Notes: generated from the sequence alone by a model not told the origin. 64,000 nucleotides of DNA from Rhizomicrobium electricum (GCF_011762045.1 NZ_JAASQS010000007.1:186001-250000), one strand, 5' to 3'; positions 33,382 through 43,033 are shown, counted from the first letter of the stretch. Translations and numbers: made by a program.

Positions 33382-34598
33382 CGAAATTCTCCCGGCGTGA
33401 TTGCATGGCTCTCGGTATGGCCGCGGCCTTGCCGCTCGATCCGGCGTTCGCCGCCAAATCTGCTGCCAAGTCTGCAGCCAAGGCGGGCAGCGCGCCCGGC
33501 ACCCTCAATGCGCTGGCGGCGTCGAAAGGCATGATGTTCGGCAGCGCCATCGGTCTCGATTCGACCAAGGAGGGCCTCGCCCTGTTGCCGCCCGAAGTGC
33601 TGGCACGGCCGCGGCGGCCGATCTCGTTCGACGATCCCGACAATCGCGCCCTCATCATTCGCGAGTGCGGGGCGGTGGTGCACGAGAACGAACTCAAATG
33701 GTATGTCGTGCGCCCCGACGCCAAAACCTTCGATTTCACCCGCGCCGACAAGATCGTGCGCTGGGCCCGCGCCAACGGGCTCAAGGTGCGCGGCCATAAT
33801 CTGCTCTGGAATGCGATGCGCTGGACGCCGCGCTGGGTCTCGACCCTCGATTTCGGTTCGCGCCCGGCCACGGCCGCCGAGAAGATGCTGAAGGAGCACA
33901 TCTTCAAGGTGTGCAAGCGCTACGGCAAAGACATATTCAGTTACGACGTCATCAACGAGACCATCGATCCCAAGACCGGTCAGTTCGAGGATACGCCGTT
34001 CACGAAATACCTCGGCTGGAATGTGGTCGACATCTGCTACCACGCCGCCAAGGAGGCCGCGCCGCACGCCGAGCTGGTCTACAACGATTTTCCGAGCTGG
34101 AACCCCGACGGCACCCATCGCGCCGCGATCCTCAAGCTCTTGGAATACTGCAAGAAGAAAAACCTGCCGGTCGACGCGCTGGGCGTGCAGGCCCATATCG
34201 GTTTTCCCAATACCGGCGGCATCGCCGCTTCGCGCGACGAGAAGGCCTGGGTGAAGTTCCTCGACGATGTGGCGGGGATGGGCTACGGCCTGATGATCAC
34301 CGAGTTCGATATCAACGACAAGCCGCTGCCGACCGACATCAAAGAGCGCGACCGCGCTGTGGCCGATCTCGGCAAGGCCTTTTTCGACATCATGCTGGCC
34401 AACAAGGCGACCCGGTACGTTATGGCCTGGGGTCTGGTCGACAAGCATTCCTGGCTGCAGGAATTCGTGCTGCGCGCCGACGGCCTGCCGCAGCGCTGCG
34501 CGCCTTACGACGATCACTACCTTGCCAAGCCGTTGCGCGAGGCCTTTGCGGCGGCGTTTGCGGCGGCTCCCAACCGCCCTGCCGCGACGCCGTCATAA
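33378..34598 (+). CDS. GH10 endo-xylanase with Tat-like signal (second copy)
   Basis: GH10 barrel of 406 residues. The N terminus has a Tat-like SRRDCMALG motif and a hydrophobic stretch ending PAFA, followed by an Ala/Lys/Ser-rich linker. The acid/base is E194 in DVINETID and the nucleophile E309 in MITEFDIND. The start overlaps the GH115 stop (ATGA), so translation is coupled. It resembles the next gene more than the GH10 at 27958, including a TRYVMAWGLVDKHSWLQ segment, so the two are likely paralogues by duplication. Confidence 0.92.
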   Translation: MTKFSRRDCMALGMAAALPLDPAFAAKSAAKSAAKAGSAPGTLNALAASKGMMFGSAIGLDSTKEGLALLPPEVLARPRRPISFDDPDNRALIIRECGAVVHENELKWYVVRPDAKTFDFTRADKIVRWARANGLKVRGHNLLWNAMRWTPRWVSTLDFGSRPATAAEKMLKEHIFKVCKRYGKDIFSYDVINETIDPKTGQFEDTPFTKYLGWNVVDICYHAAKEAAPHAELVYNDFPSWNPDGTHRAAILKLLEYCKKKNLPVDALGVQAHIGFPNTGGIAASRDEKAWVKFLDDVAGMGYGLMITEFDINDKPLPTDIKERDRAVADLGKAFFDIMLANKATRYVMAWGLVDKHSWLQEFVLRADGLPQRCAPYDDHYLAKPLREAFAAAFAAAPNRPAATPS

Positions 34599-34679
34599 TC
34601 GTCCCATACTTAAGTCGCGGGTCGCGGGCTTGGACGGAACAGGGTTGCGGCGTTACCGTTGGCGGGGAGGACGAATGCC

Positions 34680-35960
34680 ATGAGTCGATTGTCGCGCCGG
34701 GATTGGATGAGCCAGAGCCTTGCTTGGGCCGCGGTGGGAGCGCTCGCCGCAGACGGCGCCTTTGCCGGTGCGCCCAAGCGCGACAAGAAGCATGGCCGCG
34801 GCCGGATCCACCATCATCGCAACTACCCCAAGGCGGGGACGGCGCCGGATTCGCTCAACGGCCTCGCCTACGAGAAAGGCCTGGCGTTCGGCTCCTGCCT
34901 CGGCACCGGCCCCGGCAAGTCGGCATCGACGGCGCCGGGCATGAAGCAATTCGCCAAGCTCAAGGCCGGCTTCGACGATCCGCAGATGCGCGCGCTCCTG
35001 GTGGCGCAGTGCGGCATTCTGGTGCCGGAAAACGAACTCAAGCTCTACGCCCTGCGGCCGACGCCGAAGGGGTTCGATTTCTCCCGCGCCGATCTCCTGA
35101 TGCATTTCGCCGAGCAGTATGCGTTGCCGGTGCGCGGTCACACGCTGTTGTGGAACCGCGGCCGCTGGCTGCCCGAATGGGTGAACAAGCTCGATTTCGG
35201 TTCCAAGCCCGCCGCGGCGGCGGAAAAGTTCCTGCGCGAGCACATCAAGACGGTGTGCAGCCGCTATGCCGAGCGGATTTTCTCCTACGACGTGGTCAAC
35301 GAGTCGATCGCGCCCGCCACCGGCGAAATGGAAGAGTCGCCTTTCACCAAGGCGATGGGCCCGGAAGTGATCGACTTCTGCTTCCGCGCCGCGCGCGAGG
35401 CCGCGCCCAAGGCCCAGCTCGTCTACAACGACTACATGAGCTGGTCGCCCAAGGACGCCACCCACCGCGCCGGCGTGCTGAAACTGCTCGAGCGGCTCAA
35501 GAAAGCGAACGTGCCGGTCGACGCGCTCGGCATCCAGGCCCATATCGGTTCCAACGGCATGGGCGCCTCCACCGGATTGCTCGGTGACGCCGATGTCGTC
35601 GAGTGGCGGAAGTTCCTCGACGCCGTGACGGGCATGGGGCTCGATCTGGTCGTCACCGAATTCGACGTCAACGACAAGACCGTTCCCGGCACGCTCGTCG
35701 AGCGCGACAAGGTCGTGGCCGAGTATGCCAAGGCCTATCTCGACATCGTGCTCAGCTATCCGCAGACGCGCTACGTCATGGCCTGGGGGCTTTGCGACAA
35801 GTACTCCTGGCTCCAGAACACTTCGCCGCGGCCGGACGGACTGCCTAAGCGGCCGCTGCCATACGACGACGAGTTCCAGCCGAAGCCGCTGCGTCGGGCC
35901 ATCGTCGATGCCATCGCCGCGGCGCCGTCCCGACCGTTATTGCCGATGACCCCTGCCTAG
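34680..35960 (+). CDS. GH10 endo-xylanase with Tat-like signal (third copy)
   Basis: GH10 barrel of 426 residues with a Tat-like N terminus (LSRRDWMSQSL) ending near GAFAGAP and a basic His-rich spacer (KRDKKHGRGRIHHHR). The acid/base is E208 in DVVNESIA and the nucleophile E327 in VVTEFDVND. Start ATG 34680 has GGGGAGG 9 bases upstream; a TTG at 34659 is in frame but lies before that site. It is paralogous to the preceding xylanase, separated by 81 bp. Confidence 0.92.
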   Translation: MSRLSRRDWMSQSLAWAAVGALAADGAFAGAPKRDKKHGRGRIHHHRNYPKAGTAPDSLNGLAYEKGLAFGSCLGTGPGKSASTAPGMKQFAKLKAGFDDPQMRALLVAQCGILVPENELKLYALRPTPKGFDFSRADLLMHFAEQYALPVRGHTLLWNRGRWLPEWVNKLDFGSKPAAAAEKFLREHIKTVCSRYAERIFSYDVVNESIAPATGEMEESPFTKAMGPEVIDFCFRAAREAAPKAQLVYNDYMSWSPKDATHRAGVLKLLERLKKANVPVDALGIQAHIGSNGMGASTGLLGDADVVEWRKFLDAVTGMGLDLVVTEFDVNDKTVPGTLVERDKVVAEYAKAYLDIVLSYPQTRYVMAWGLCDKYSWLQNTSPRPDGLPKRPLPYDDEFQPKPLRRAIVDAIAAAPSRPLLPMTPA

Positions 35961-35971
35961 GAGACCATCCC

Positions 35972-37324
35972 ATGACCAGCCGGCGTGAAGTTCTTGGCGG
36001 CGCGGCCGCCGCAACCTTCCTCAGTTCCGGCTGGAGCGCCTATGCGGCACCGAAACCCTGGCGCGTCGGCCTGATCGGTTCGGCCTGGATGGGGCGCTGC
36101 AACCTGTTCGCGCTGATGCAGGTCGCCCCGGTCGACGTGGTGGCGTTGTGCGACGTCGATCGCCTGATGCTCGCGGATATGGCCGCCCGCATCGCAGCGT
36201 TCCCGGATTCGATGGTGCGCCAGACCCGCAAGCCCGAGTTCTACGGCGACTATCGCCAGATGCTGAAAAAGCATCAGTTCGACATCGTGATCGTCGCCAC
36301 GCCCGATCACTGGCATGCGCTTCCGGCCATCGCCGCGCTCAAAGCAGGCGCGCACGTTTATCTCGAAAAGCCGGTGACGGTCGATGTCGCCGAAGGCAAG
36401 GCGGTGCTCGAAGCCGCGCGGGCTGCCAATAGAGTGGTGCAGGTCGGTACCCAGCGTCGCGCTTCGCCGCCGCACATCGAAGCGCGCGACCGTATCGTCA
36501 AAGAGGGACGGCTGGGCAAGATCGGCCATGTCGAACTTTACGGGCTCTATCACCAGCGCCAAGCCTCATTCCCGCCGGTGACGATCCCGCCCAAGACGCT
36601 CGACTGGAACACGTATGTCGGCCCGGCGCCGTTCGTGGACTACCGGCCCAACATCCATCCCATCAACTGGCGGTCCTTCCGCGAATTCGGCAACGGCTAT
36701 ATCGCCGATCTCGGCGTGCATTTCATGGATACGGTGCGCTGGATGCTGGATCTGCGCTGGCCGAAACGGATTTCCTCGGTCGGCGGCACCTATGTCGACA
36801 AGAATTCCCCGGCCACGGTGGTCGATACCCAGACGGCGCAATGGGAATTCGACGATCTCTTGATGAGCTGGACCAATCGCGAATGGGCGGAGATTCCGGA
36901 CGGTCCCGCCGGAGCCTGGGGCGCCAAGCTTTACGGCGACAAAGGCACGCTGACGCTCGGCTCGGTGAACTACGAATTCGTGCCGGTCGGCGGCGGCGAC
37001 AAGCTCAGCGGCGATCTCACGGCCGAGATGAAGAAGTTCCCCAACGACGCCAAACTCCTGCCGATGGACCGTCAGCTCGTGCCGCTGACCCGGCCAAACA
37101 TGCGCGACTTCATTGCCGCGATCGAACAGAAGCGCCGCCCGGTCGCCGATATCGAAGAGGGCTACATCTCCACCTCCAGCGTCATTCTCGCCAACATGGC
37201 GATGGATCTCGGCCGCCCGATCCGCTGGGACGGCAAAGCCGAACGCGTTATCGGCGACGAAGAAGCGCAAAGGCGGTTGGCGCGGCCCTATCGGGGGCCG
37301 TGGAAGCACCCGGCGTTGGTTTGA
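35972..37324 (+). CDS. Gfo/Idh/MocA-family oxidoreductase, Tat-exported
   Basis: NAD(P)-dependent sugar oxidoreductase-like protein of 450 residues. A Tat-type signal (TSRREVLGGAAAATFLSS) precedes the Rossmann fold (WRVGLIGSAWMGRCNL), with the family motif YLEKPVTVDVAEG. Tat export with bound cofactor is known for relatives such as glucose-fructose oxidoreductase and GH109-type glycosidases. It lies 11 bp after a GH10 and 11 bp before a serine hydrolase. The substrate is unknown; a sugar or uronate released from glucuronoxylan in the periplasm is a reasonable guess. Confidence 0.85.
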   Translation: MTSRREVLGGAAAATFLSSGWSAYAAPKPWRVGLIGSAWMGRCNLFALMQVAPVDVVALCDVDRLMLADMAARIAAFPDSMVRQTRKPEFYGDYRQMLKKHQFDIVIVATPDHWHALPAIAALKAGAHVYLEKPVTVDVAEGKAVLEAARAANRVVQVGTQRRASPPHIEARDRIVKEGRLGKIGHVELYGLYHQRQASFPPVTIPPKTLDWNTYVGPAPFVDYRPNIHPINWRSFREFGNGYIADLGVHFMDTVRWMLDLRWPKRISSVGGTYVDKNSPATVVDTQTAQWEFDDLLMSWTNREWAEIPDGPAGAWGAKLYGDKGTLTLGSVNYEFVPVGGGDKLSGDLTAEMKKFPNDAKLLPMDRQLVPLTRPNMRDFIAAIEQKRRPVADIEEGYISTSSVILANMAMDLGRPIRWDGKAERVIGDEEAQRRLARPYRGPWKHPALV

Positions 37325-37335
37325 AGGAAGCTCTC

Positions 37336-38622
37336 ATGTCGTTGCGCAAACTGCTGATGGCAGCCACGGCCTTGGTTGTGCTTTCGGGGTGCGCCTCGCT
37401 GCAGGAGCCGCGGGCCGCCGCGCCGGGAGTGCCTAATCCCGCGCATGTCGATCAGGTCCTGAAAGGCTTCACCGACACCGGCAAGCTGGTCGGCGTCTCG
37501 GCGTTGGTCACCGAAAACGGCAAGGAAGTCTATTTCGGAGCCTTCGGTGCCGCCGACCGCGAAGCCGGGCGCAAGATGGCGCGCGATACCATCGTGTCGA
37601 TCTATTCGATGACCAAGCCGATCACCGGCGTGGCGCTGATGTCATTGTGGGAAGAGGGCAAGTTCCGCCTCGACGATCCGGTCGCCAAATACATTCCGGA
37701 ACTCGCCAACGTGAAAGTCTATGCCGGCACCGATGCGTCGGGCGCTCCCATTCTGACGGCGCCGAACCGGCCGATGACCATCCGCGATGTCGCCCGCCAC
37801 ACCGCCGGGCTCACCTATTGCAGCAAGGACAATCTGCCGGAACTGAAGGCCGGATGCGACGCCGCCAATCCCTTGGCGCTCAGCCATTCGCTTGACGACT
37901 TCGCCAAAGCGCTCGGCTCGCTGCCGCTCGAATATCAGCCCGGCGAGAAATGGCGTTACAGTTTCGGCGTCGATGTCCAGGCTTTGCTGGTGCAGCGCAT
38001 TTCCGGCAAGCCGTTCGCGCAATATGTACAGGAGAAAATCCTCACGCCGTTGCACATGACCGACACCGGCTTCTTCGTGCCGCCGGAAAAGCGCGACCGC
38101 CTCGCGGCGATCTACGAACGCGACGAAGACGGCACCTTCACGCGCAAGATTGACGATACTTCGATCACGCTCAACACCGGGCACTGGGCGATGACGCCGG
38201 GCGGCTTCGGCCTGACCTCGACGCTCGACGATTACTCCCGCTTCGCCCGCATGCTGGCGGGGGGCGGCGAACTCGACGGCGTGCGCATTCTGAAGCCCGC
38301 CACCGTCAAGCTGATGAGCACCAGCGTGCTCGATCCGGCGGTCACCGAGCGGTCGTGGCTGCCGTCGAAAGGCACGGTCGGCTTCGGCATCGACTTCGCC
38401 GTGCGCACCGATCCGCCCCAGACCGCTGACGAAGCGGCGGGCGAAGTCGGCGAGTTTTTCTGGGATGGCGCCGCCTATACGCTGTTCTGGGTCGATCCCA
38501 AGAACAAGCTGACGGCCGTTTTCTTCACCCAATACCAGCCGTTCGGCAAAGTGCCGGCGCACAAAGCCTTCCGCGATGCGGTTTATGCAGGCGTCGATCC
38601 GTCCGCCCTGCCGCCCCAATGA
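37336..38622 (+). CDS. Lipoprotein serine hydrolase, class C beta-lactamase/esterase fold
   Basis: A 428-residue protein with a lipoprotein signal (lipobox LSGC, Cys about residue 21) and a class C beta-lactamase-related domain. The catalytic SxxK motif is S91-M-T-K94 and the second-motif Tyr is Y208 in RYSFG. Sequence order and the MTPGGFGLTSTLDDYSRFARM region resemble family VIII esterases rather than true beta-lactamases. Its place between a periplasmic oxidoreductase and two alpha-glucuronidases suggests an ester-cleaving role on xylan side groups (acetyl or feruloyl), but that is inference. Confidence 0.8.
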   Translation: MSLRKLLMAATALVVLSGCASLQEPRAAAPGVPNPAHVDQVLKGFTDTGKLVGVSALVTENGKEVYFGAFGAADREAGRKMARDTIVSIYSMTKPITGVALMSLWEEGKFRLDDPVAKYIPELANVKVYAGTDASGAPILTAPNRPMTIRDVARHTAGLTYCSKDNLPELKAGCDAANPLALSHSLDDFAKALGSLPLEYQPGEKWRYSFGVDVQALLVQRISGKPFAQYVQEKILTPLHMTDTGFFVPPEKRDRLAAIYERDEDGTFTRKIDDTSITLNTGHWAMTPGGFGLTSTLDDYSRFARMLAGGGELDGVRILKPATVKLMSTSVLDPAVTERSWLPSKGTVGFGIDFAVRTDPPQTADEAAGEVGEFFWDGAAYTLFWVDPKNKLTAVFFTQYQPFGKVPAHKAFRDAVYAGVDPSALPPQ

Positions 38623-38638
38623 CGACAAGAGGAATGTT

Positions 38639-40825
38639 ATGAGATTTCTGTCCCTGATAGCGCTCGCTGCCGCCACGATGATTTCCGCAGCGCATGCGGA
38701 AGACGGTTACGATTTGTGGCTGCGTTACCGTCCGGTCGAGAAGCAGGCGCTGGTGCGCTATCGCGCGGCGGCGACCGAAGTGGTGAGCGCCAGCCATTCG
38801 GCGACCGCCAAGGTTACCTCCGACGAACTCGTGCGCGGCCTGTCGGGTCTTTTGGCGAAAAAAATTGCGACCGGTACCACAATCCACGGCAACGGCGCGG
38901 TGCTGTTCGGCACGCCGGCGAACTCGAAGACCATCGCCGGCCTCAAGCTGCCGCTCGCCGGTCTCGGCCCCGAAGGCTATGTCATCAAGAGCGCGACCGC
39001 GAACGGTCGCAAGATCACCGTCATCGCCGGCAATTCCGATGTCGGCGCTCTCTACGGCGCCTTCCGCTTCCTGAAAGAGATTCAGGCGCGTGCGCCGGTC
39101 GACCGGCTCGCCATCGTGTCGGCGCCCAAAGTGAAACTGCGCTTGCTCAACCATTGGGACAATCTCGACGCCACCATCGAGCGCGGTTATGCCGGCGGCT
39201 CGATCTTCAATTGGTGGACGCTGCCCGAGCATGTGCCGCCGCGGCTCGTCGATTACGCCCGCGCCAATGCCTCGCTCGGCATCAACGGCACCGTACTCAT
39301 CAACGTGAACGCGTCGTCGCTGATCCTGACGCCCGGCTATATCGCCAAGGTCGCCCGCATTGCCGATACGTTCCGGCCTTACGGCATCAAGGTCTATCTG
39401 GTGGCGCGGTTCTCCGCCCCGATGGAGATCGGCCGCCTGACCACCGCCGATCCACTCGATCCCAAAGTGCGCGCCTGGTGGCGCAACAAAGCGGACGAGA
39501 TCTATCACGCCATCCCCGATTTCGGCGGCTTCCTGGTCAAGGCCAATTCCGAAGGCCAGCCCGGTCCGCAGGATTACGGCCGCAACCACGCCGACGGCGC
39601 CAATATGCTGGCCGAAGCGCTGGCGCCGCACGGCGGCGTCGTGATGTGGCGTGCTTTCGTCTACAGCCACGAGGTGCCCGACGACCGCATCAAGCAGGCC
39701 TACAACGAGTTCAAGCCGTTCGACGGCAAGTTCGCCGACAACGTCATCCTGCAGGTGAAGAACGGCGCCCTCGACTTCCAGCCGCGCGAACCGTTCTCCG
39801 CGCTGTTCGGCGCCACGCCCAGGACCAACACCGGCATGGAGCTGCAGATCACCAAGGAATATCTCGGCTTCAACACCCATCTCGTCTATCTCGGTTCGAT
39901 GTGGCAGGAAGTGTTCCAGTCCGACACCTATGCCAAGGGCGCCGGATCGACGGTCGCCAAGGTGATCGTGTTCAACAACAAACTGACTTTGATGGCGGGC
40001 GTCTCCAATATCGGCGCTGATCGGAACTGGTGCGGCTCGATCTTCGATCAAGCCAACTGGTATGCCTTCGGGCGGTTGGCTTGGGACCCGGACGCCAAGG
40101 CCGATGCCATCGCCGCCGATTGGGTCAAGCTGACCTTCAATGCCAACCCGGCGTTCGACCAGCCGGTCGTCGCCATGATGATGGGTTCGCGCGAGACAGC
40201 GGTGAACTATATGACCCCGCTCGGGCTGGCGCATCAGATGGGAACCTCGGGCCATTACGGTCCGGGGCCGTGGGTCGACGATGCCGGACGGCAGGATTGG
40301 AACCCGGTTTATTATCATCGCGCCGGCAAGGACGGCATCGGCTTCGACCGCACCGCCACGGGCTCGAATGCGGTGGCGCAGTATTTCCCGCCTGTGGCGG
40401 AGAAATTCTCGCGCGTCGAAACGACGCCGGAAAATCTCTTGCTGTGGTTCCACCATCTGCCGTGGGACTACAAAATGGCCTCCGGCCGCACGCTGTGGGA
40501 TGAGCTCGTCACCCGCTACGGCGAGGGCGAAGACGCCGTGCATGCGATGGGCGCCGAATGGGCGAAGCTGAAGCCGTATGTCGACGACGAACGCTTTGCG
40601 ATCACCGCCGATTATCTGCGCATTCAGGCGCGCGATGCCAAGCTGTGGCGCGACGCTTCGGTCGCCTATTTCCAGAGCATGTCGGGCTTGCCGTTGCCGT
40701 CCGGCATGCGGGCGCCGGCGCATAGCCTTTCCTATTACAAGCAGCTGTCGTGGCCGTATGCGCCGGGGCAGGGCTCGCCGGGACGCAAGGTGACGCCGCC
40801 GCCGGAGGAAGAAACGCAACCCTGA
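38639..40825 (+). CDS. GH67 alpha-glucuronidase (first copy)
   Basis: Removes (4-O-methyl)glucuronate from the non-reducing end of short xylo-oligosaccharides. It is 728 residues with a Sec signal peptide (about 1-20, ending AAHA). By comparison with Cellvibrio GlcA67A, the catalytic acid is E305 (KANSEGQPGP) and the base pair D379 (LDFQPRE) and E407 (ITKEYLG). Start ATG 38639 follows AGAGGA; the upstream open frame overlaps the serine hydrolase and is not used. It is 30 bp from a second GH67. Confidence 0.94.
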   Translation: MRFLSLIALAAATMISAAHAEDGYDLWLRYRPVEKQALVRYRAAATEVVSASHSATAKVTSDELVRGLSGLLAKKIATGTTIHGNGAVLFGTPANSKTIAGLKLPLAGLGPEGYVIKSATANGRKITVIAGNSDVGALYGAFRFLKEIQARAPVDRLAIVSAPKVKLRLLNHWDNLDATIERGYAGGSIFNWWTLPEHVPPRLVDYARANASLGINGTVLINVNASSLILTPGYIAKVARIADTFRPYGIKVYLVARFSAPMEIGRLTTADPLDPKVRAWWRNKADEIYHAIPDFGGFLVKANSEGQPGPQDYGRNHADGANMLAEALAPHGGVVMWRAFVYSHEVPDDRIKQAYNEFKPFDGKFADNVILQVKNGALDFQPREPFSALFGATPRTNTGMELQITKEYLGFNTHLVYLGSMWQEVFQSDTYAKGAGSTVAKVIVFNNKLTLMAGVSNIGADRNWCGSIFDQANWYAFGRLAWDPDAKADAIAADWVKLTFNANPAFDQPVVAMMMGSRETAVNYMTPLGLAHQMGTSGHYGPGPWVDDAGRQDWNPVYYHRAGKDGIGFDRTATGSNAVAQYFPPVAEKFSRVETTPENLLLWFHHLPWDYKMASGRTLWDELVTRYGEGEDAVHAMGAEWAKLKPYVDDERFAITADYLRIQARDAKLWRDASVAYFQSMSGLPLPSGMRAPAHSLSYYKQLSWPYAPGQGSPGRKVTPPPEEETQP

Positions 40826-40855
40826 GCTTCGCGCCGGGCTGTCGAGGAGGGAACG

Positions 40856-43033
40856 ATGAAGTGGGCATTGCTAGCTTTGTGCGCCGCGATGGTGCTGACG
40901 CCCGCGCGCGCCGATGATGGCTATCAGCTGTGGCTGCGCTATGCACCCCTCGACAAGGCGGCTTCGGCCCGCGCTGGCGATATCGGCAGCGAGGTCGTTA
41001 CGGCCAGCCGTTCGCCCACCGCAAAAATCACCGCCGAGGAATTGACGCGCGGCCTCTCCGGCCTGTTGGCGAAGAAGGTTGCAAGCGGCGATGCGATCCG
41101 CAGCAATGGCGCGGTGCTGTTCGGTACGCCCAAAGACTCGCCCTCCATCGCGGGGCTGGCTCTGCCGCTCGAGCGCGTCGGCAGCGACGGCTTTGTCATC
41201 AAAAGCGCTGTCGTCAAGGGCAAGCGCGTGACCGTCATCGCCGGCAACACCGATGTCGGCGCGCTGCACGGCGCGTTTGCCTTCCTGCGCCTCGTTCAGA
41301 CCGGCGCGGCGCTCGACGCGCTCGATGTGGTCGAGGCGCCCAAGGTCAAGCTCCGGATGATCGACCATTGGGACAATCTCGACCGCACCATGGAGCGCGG
41401 CTTTTCGGGATTTTCGATCTTCAACTGGTGGGAGTTGCCCGGCCATGTCGATCCGCAGCTGGTCGATTACGCCCGTGCCGAAGCCTCGCTCGGCATCAAC
41501 GGCATCGTGCTGACCAATCCTTCGGGATTGACGACGGCGGTGAGTCTGACCGAGCCGTGGCTGAAGAAAGCTGCTGCGCTCGCCGATCTGTTCCGGCCCT
41601 ACGGCATCAAGATTTATCTGTCGGCGCGCTTTTCCTGTCCGCAGGAACTCGGCGGGCTCAAGACCGGCGATCCGCTTGATCCGCAAGTGCGCGCCTGGTG
41701 GAAAGCCAAGGCCGACGAGATCTATCGCATCATTCCCGATTTCGGCGGCTTCCTGGTGAAAGCCAATTCCGAAGGCCAGCCCGGCCCGCAGGACTTCGGC
41801 CGCAGCCATGCCGACGGCGCCAATATGATGGCCGAAGCGCTCGCCCCGCACGGCGGCATCGTGATCTGGCGCGCTTTCGTCTATTCGCCCAAGCCCGAGG
41901 ACCGGGTCAAACAGGCCTATAACGAATTTAAGCCGTTCGACGGCCAGTTCGCCGACAATGTGGTGATCCAGGTCAAGAATGGGCCGCTCGATTTTCAGCC
42001 GCGCGAGCCGTTCAGTCCTTTGTTCGGCGGCCTGGAGAAAACGCCGGCCGGAATCGAACTGCAGATCACCAAGGAATATCTCGGCTTCGAAATCCATCTC
42101 GTCTATCTCGGCACGCTGTGGCAGGAGGTGCTGCAAAGCGACACCTATGCCAAAGGTTCCGGCTCGACGGTGGCGCACGCCATCGATGGTTCGCTGTTCC
42201 ATAACAAACTGAGCCTGATCGCCGGCGCGTCCAACGTCGGTACCGCGCGCAACTGGTCGGGTTCGATCTTCGATCAGGCCAATTGGAACGCTTACGGGCG
42301 GCTGGCATGGAATCCCGACGCTGATGCGCGCGCGATTGCCGAGGACTGGGTACGCATGACCTTCACGTCCGATCCGGCCTTCGTAAAGCCGGTGATCGAC
42401 ATGATGATGCAAAGCCGCGAAACCGCGGTCGATACCATGACGCCGCTGGGCCTCGCCCATCAGATGGCGACCGGCCATCATTACGGTCCCGGTCCGTGGA
42501 TCGACAATGTCGGGCGTCCCGATTGGAACCCGACCTATTACAACGGCGCCGACAAGAGCGGCATCGGCTTCGACCGCACGCCGACCGGCTCGAACGCCGT
42601 GGCGCAATATCATGCCCCGCTCGCCGCCATCTTCGCCGATCCGAACAAGACACCCGAGCCGCTGCTGTTGTGGTTCCACCATCTGCCGTGGGATCACAAA
42701 ATGGTCTCGGGCCGGACGCTATGGGACGAACTCGCGCTGCATTACGCGCGCGGCGTCGAGAACGTGAAGGCGATGCAGGCGACTTGGGCCAGGATGAAGC
42801 CTTACGTCGATGCGGAGCGCTGGCAGATCACCGCCGACTTCCTCGCCATGCAGTACGACAGCGCGGTGGAATGGCGCGATGCCTCGATCGCTTATTTCCA
42901 ATCGCTTTCCGGCCGGCCGTTGCCGCACGGCGTTCCCGCACCGGCGCACGACCTCGATTGGTACAAGGCCAAAAGGCTGCCGTTTGCACCGGGCAATCCG
43001 GGCAAAACCGCATCGCCGTTCCGCGAGGATTGA
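40856..43033 (+). CDS. GH67 alpha-glucuronidase (second copy)
   Basis: Tandem paralogue of the preceding GH67, 725 residues with a Sec signal (MKWALLALCAAMVLTPARA). The catalytic residues are conserved: E306 (KANSEGQPGP), D379 (LDFQPRE) and E407 (ITKEYLG). Start ATG 40856 has GAGGAGGG just upstream. The two copies align end to end with near-equal length but differ at many positions, so the duplication is not recent. They may differ in substrate length or in tolerance of the 4-O-methyl group. Confidence 0.94.
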   Translation: MKWALLALCAAMVLTPARADDGYQLWLRYAPLDKAASARAGDIGSEVVTASRSPTAKITAEELTRGLSGLLAKKVASGDAIRSNGAVLFGTPKDSPSIAGLALPLERVGSDGFVIKSAVVKGKRVTVIAGNTDVGALHGAFAFLRLVQTGAALDALDVVEAPKVKLRMIDHWDNLDRTMERGFSGFSIFNWWELPGHVDPQLVDYARAEASLGINGIVLTNPSGLTTAVSLTEPWLKKAAALADLFRPYGIKIYLSARFSCPQELGGLKTGDPLDPQVRAWWKAKADEIYRIIPDFGGFLVKANSEGQPGPQDFGRSHADGANMMAEALAPHGGIVIWRAFVYSPKPEDRVKQAYNEFKPFDGQFADNVVIQVKNGPLDFQPREPFSPLFGGLEKTPAGIELQITKEYLGFEIHLVYLGTLWQEVLQSDTYAKGSGSTVAHAIDGSLFHNKLSLIAGASNVGTARNWSGSIFDQANWNAYGRLAWNPDADARAIAEDWVRMTFTSDPAFVKPVIDMMMQSRETAVDTMTPLGLAHQMATGHHYGPGPWIDNVGRPDWNPTYYNGADKSGIGFDRTPTGSNAVAQYHAPLAAIFADPNKTPEPLLLWFHHLPWDHKMVSGRTLWDELALHYARGVENVKAMQATWARMKPYVDAERWQITADFLAMQYDSAVEWRDASIAYFQSLSGRPLPHGVPAPAHDLDWYKAKRLPFAPGNPGKTASPFRED

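Noticed and set aside
37336-38622. Considered a true class C beta-lactamase
   Set aside because: It has a lipobox and esterase-like layout in a xylan operon, and I do not see a clear YxN and KTG pair.
38868-38881. Operator-like TGCGACCGGTACCA within the first GH67 gene
   Set aside because: Two mismatches from the 14-mer and deep in coding sequence; probably chance, although an internal site cannot be ruled out.
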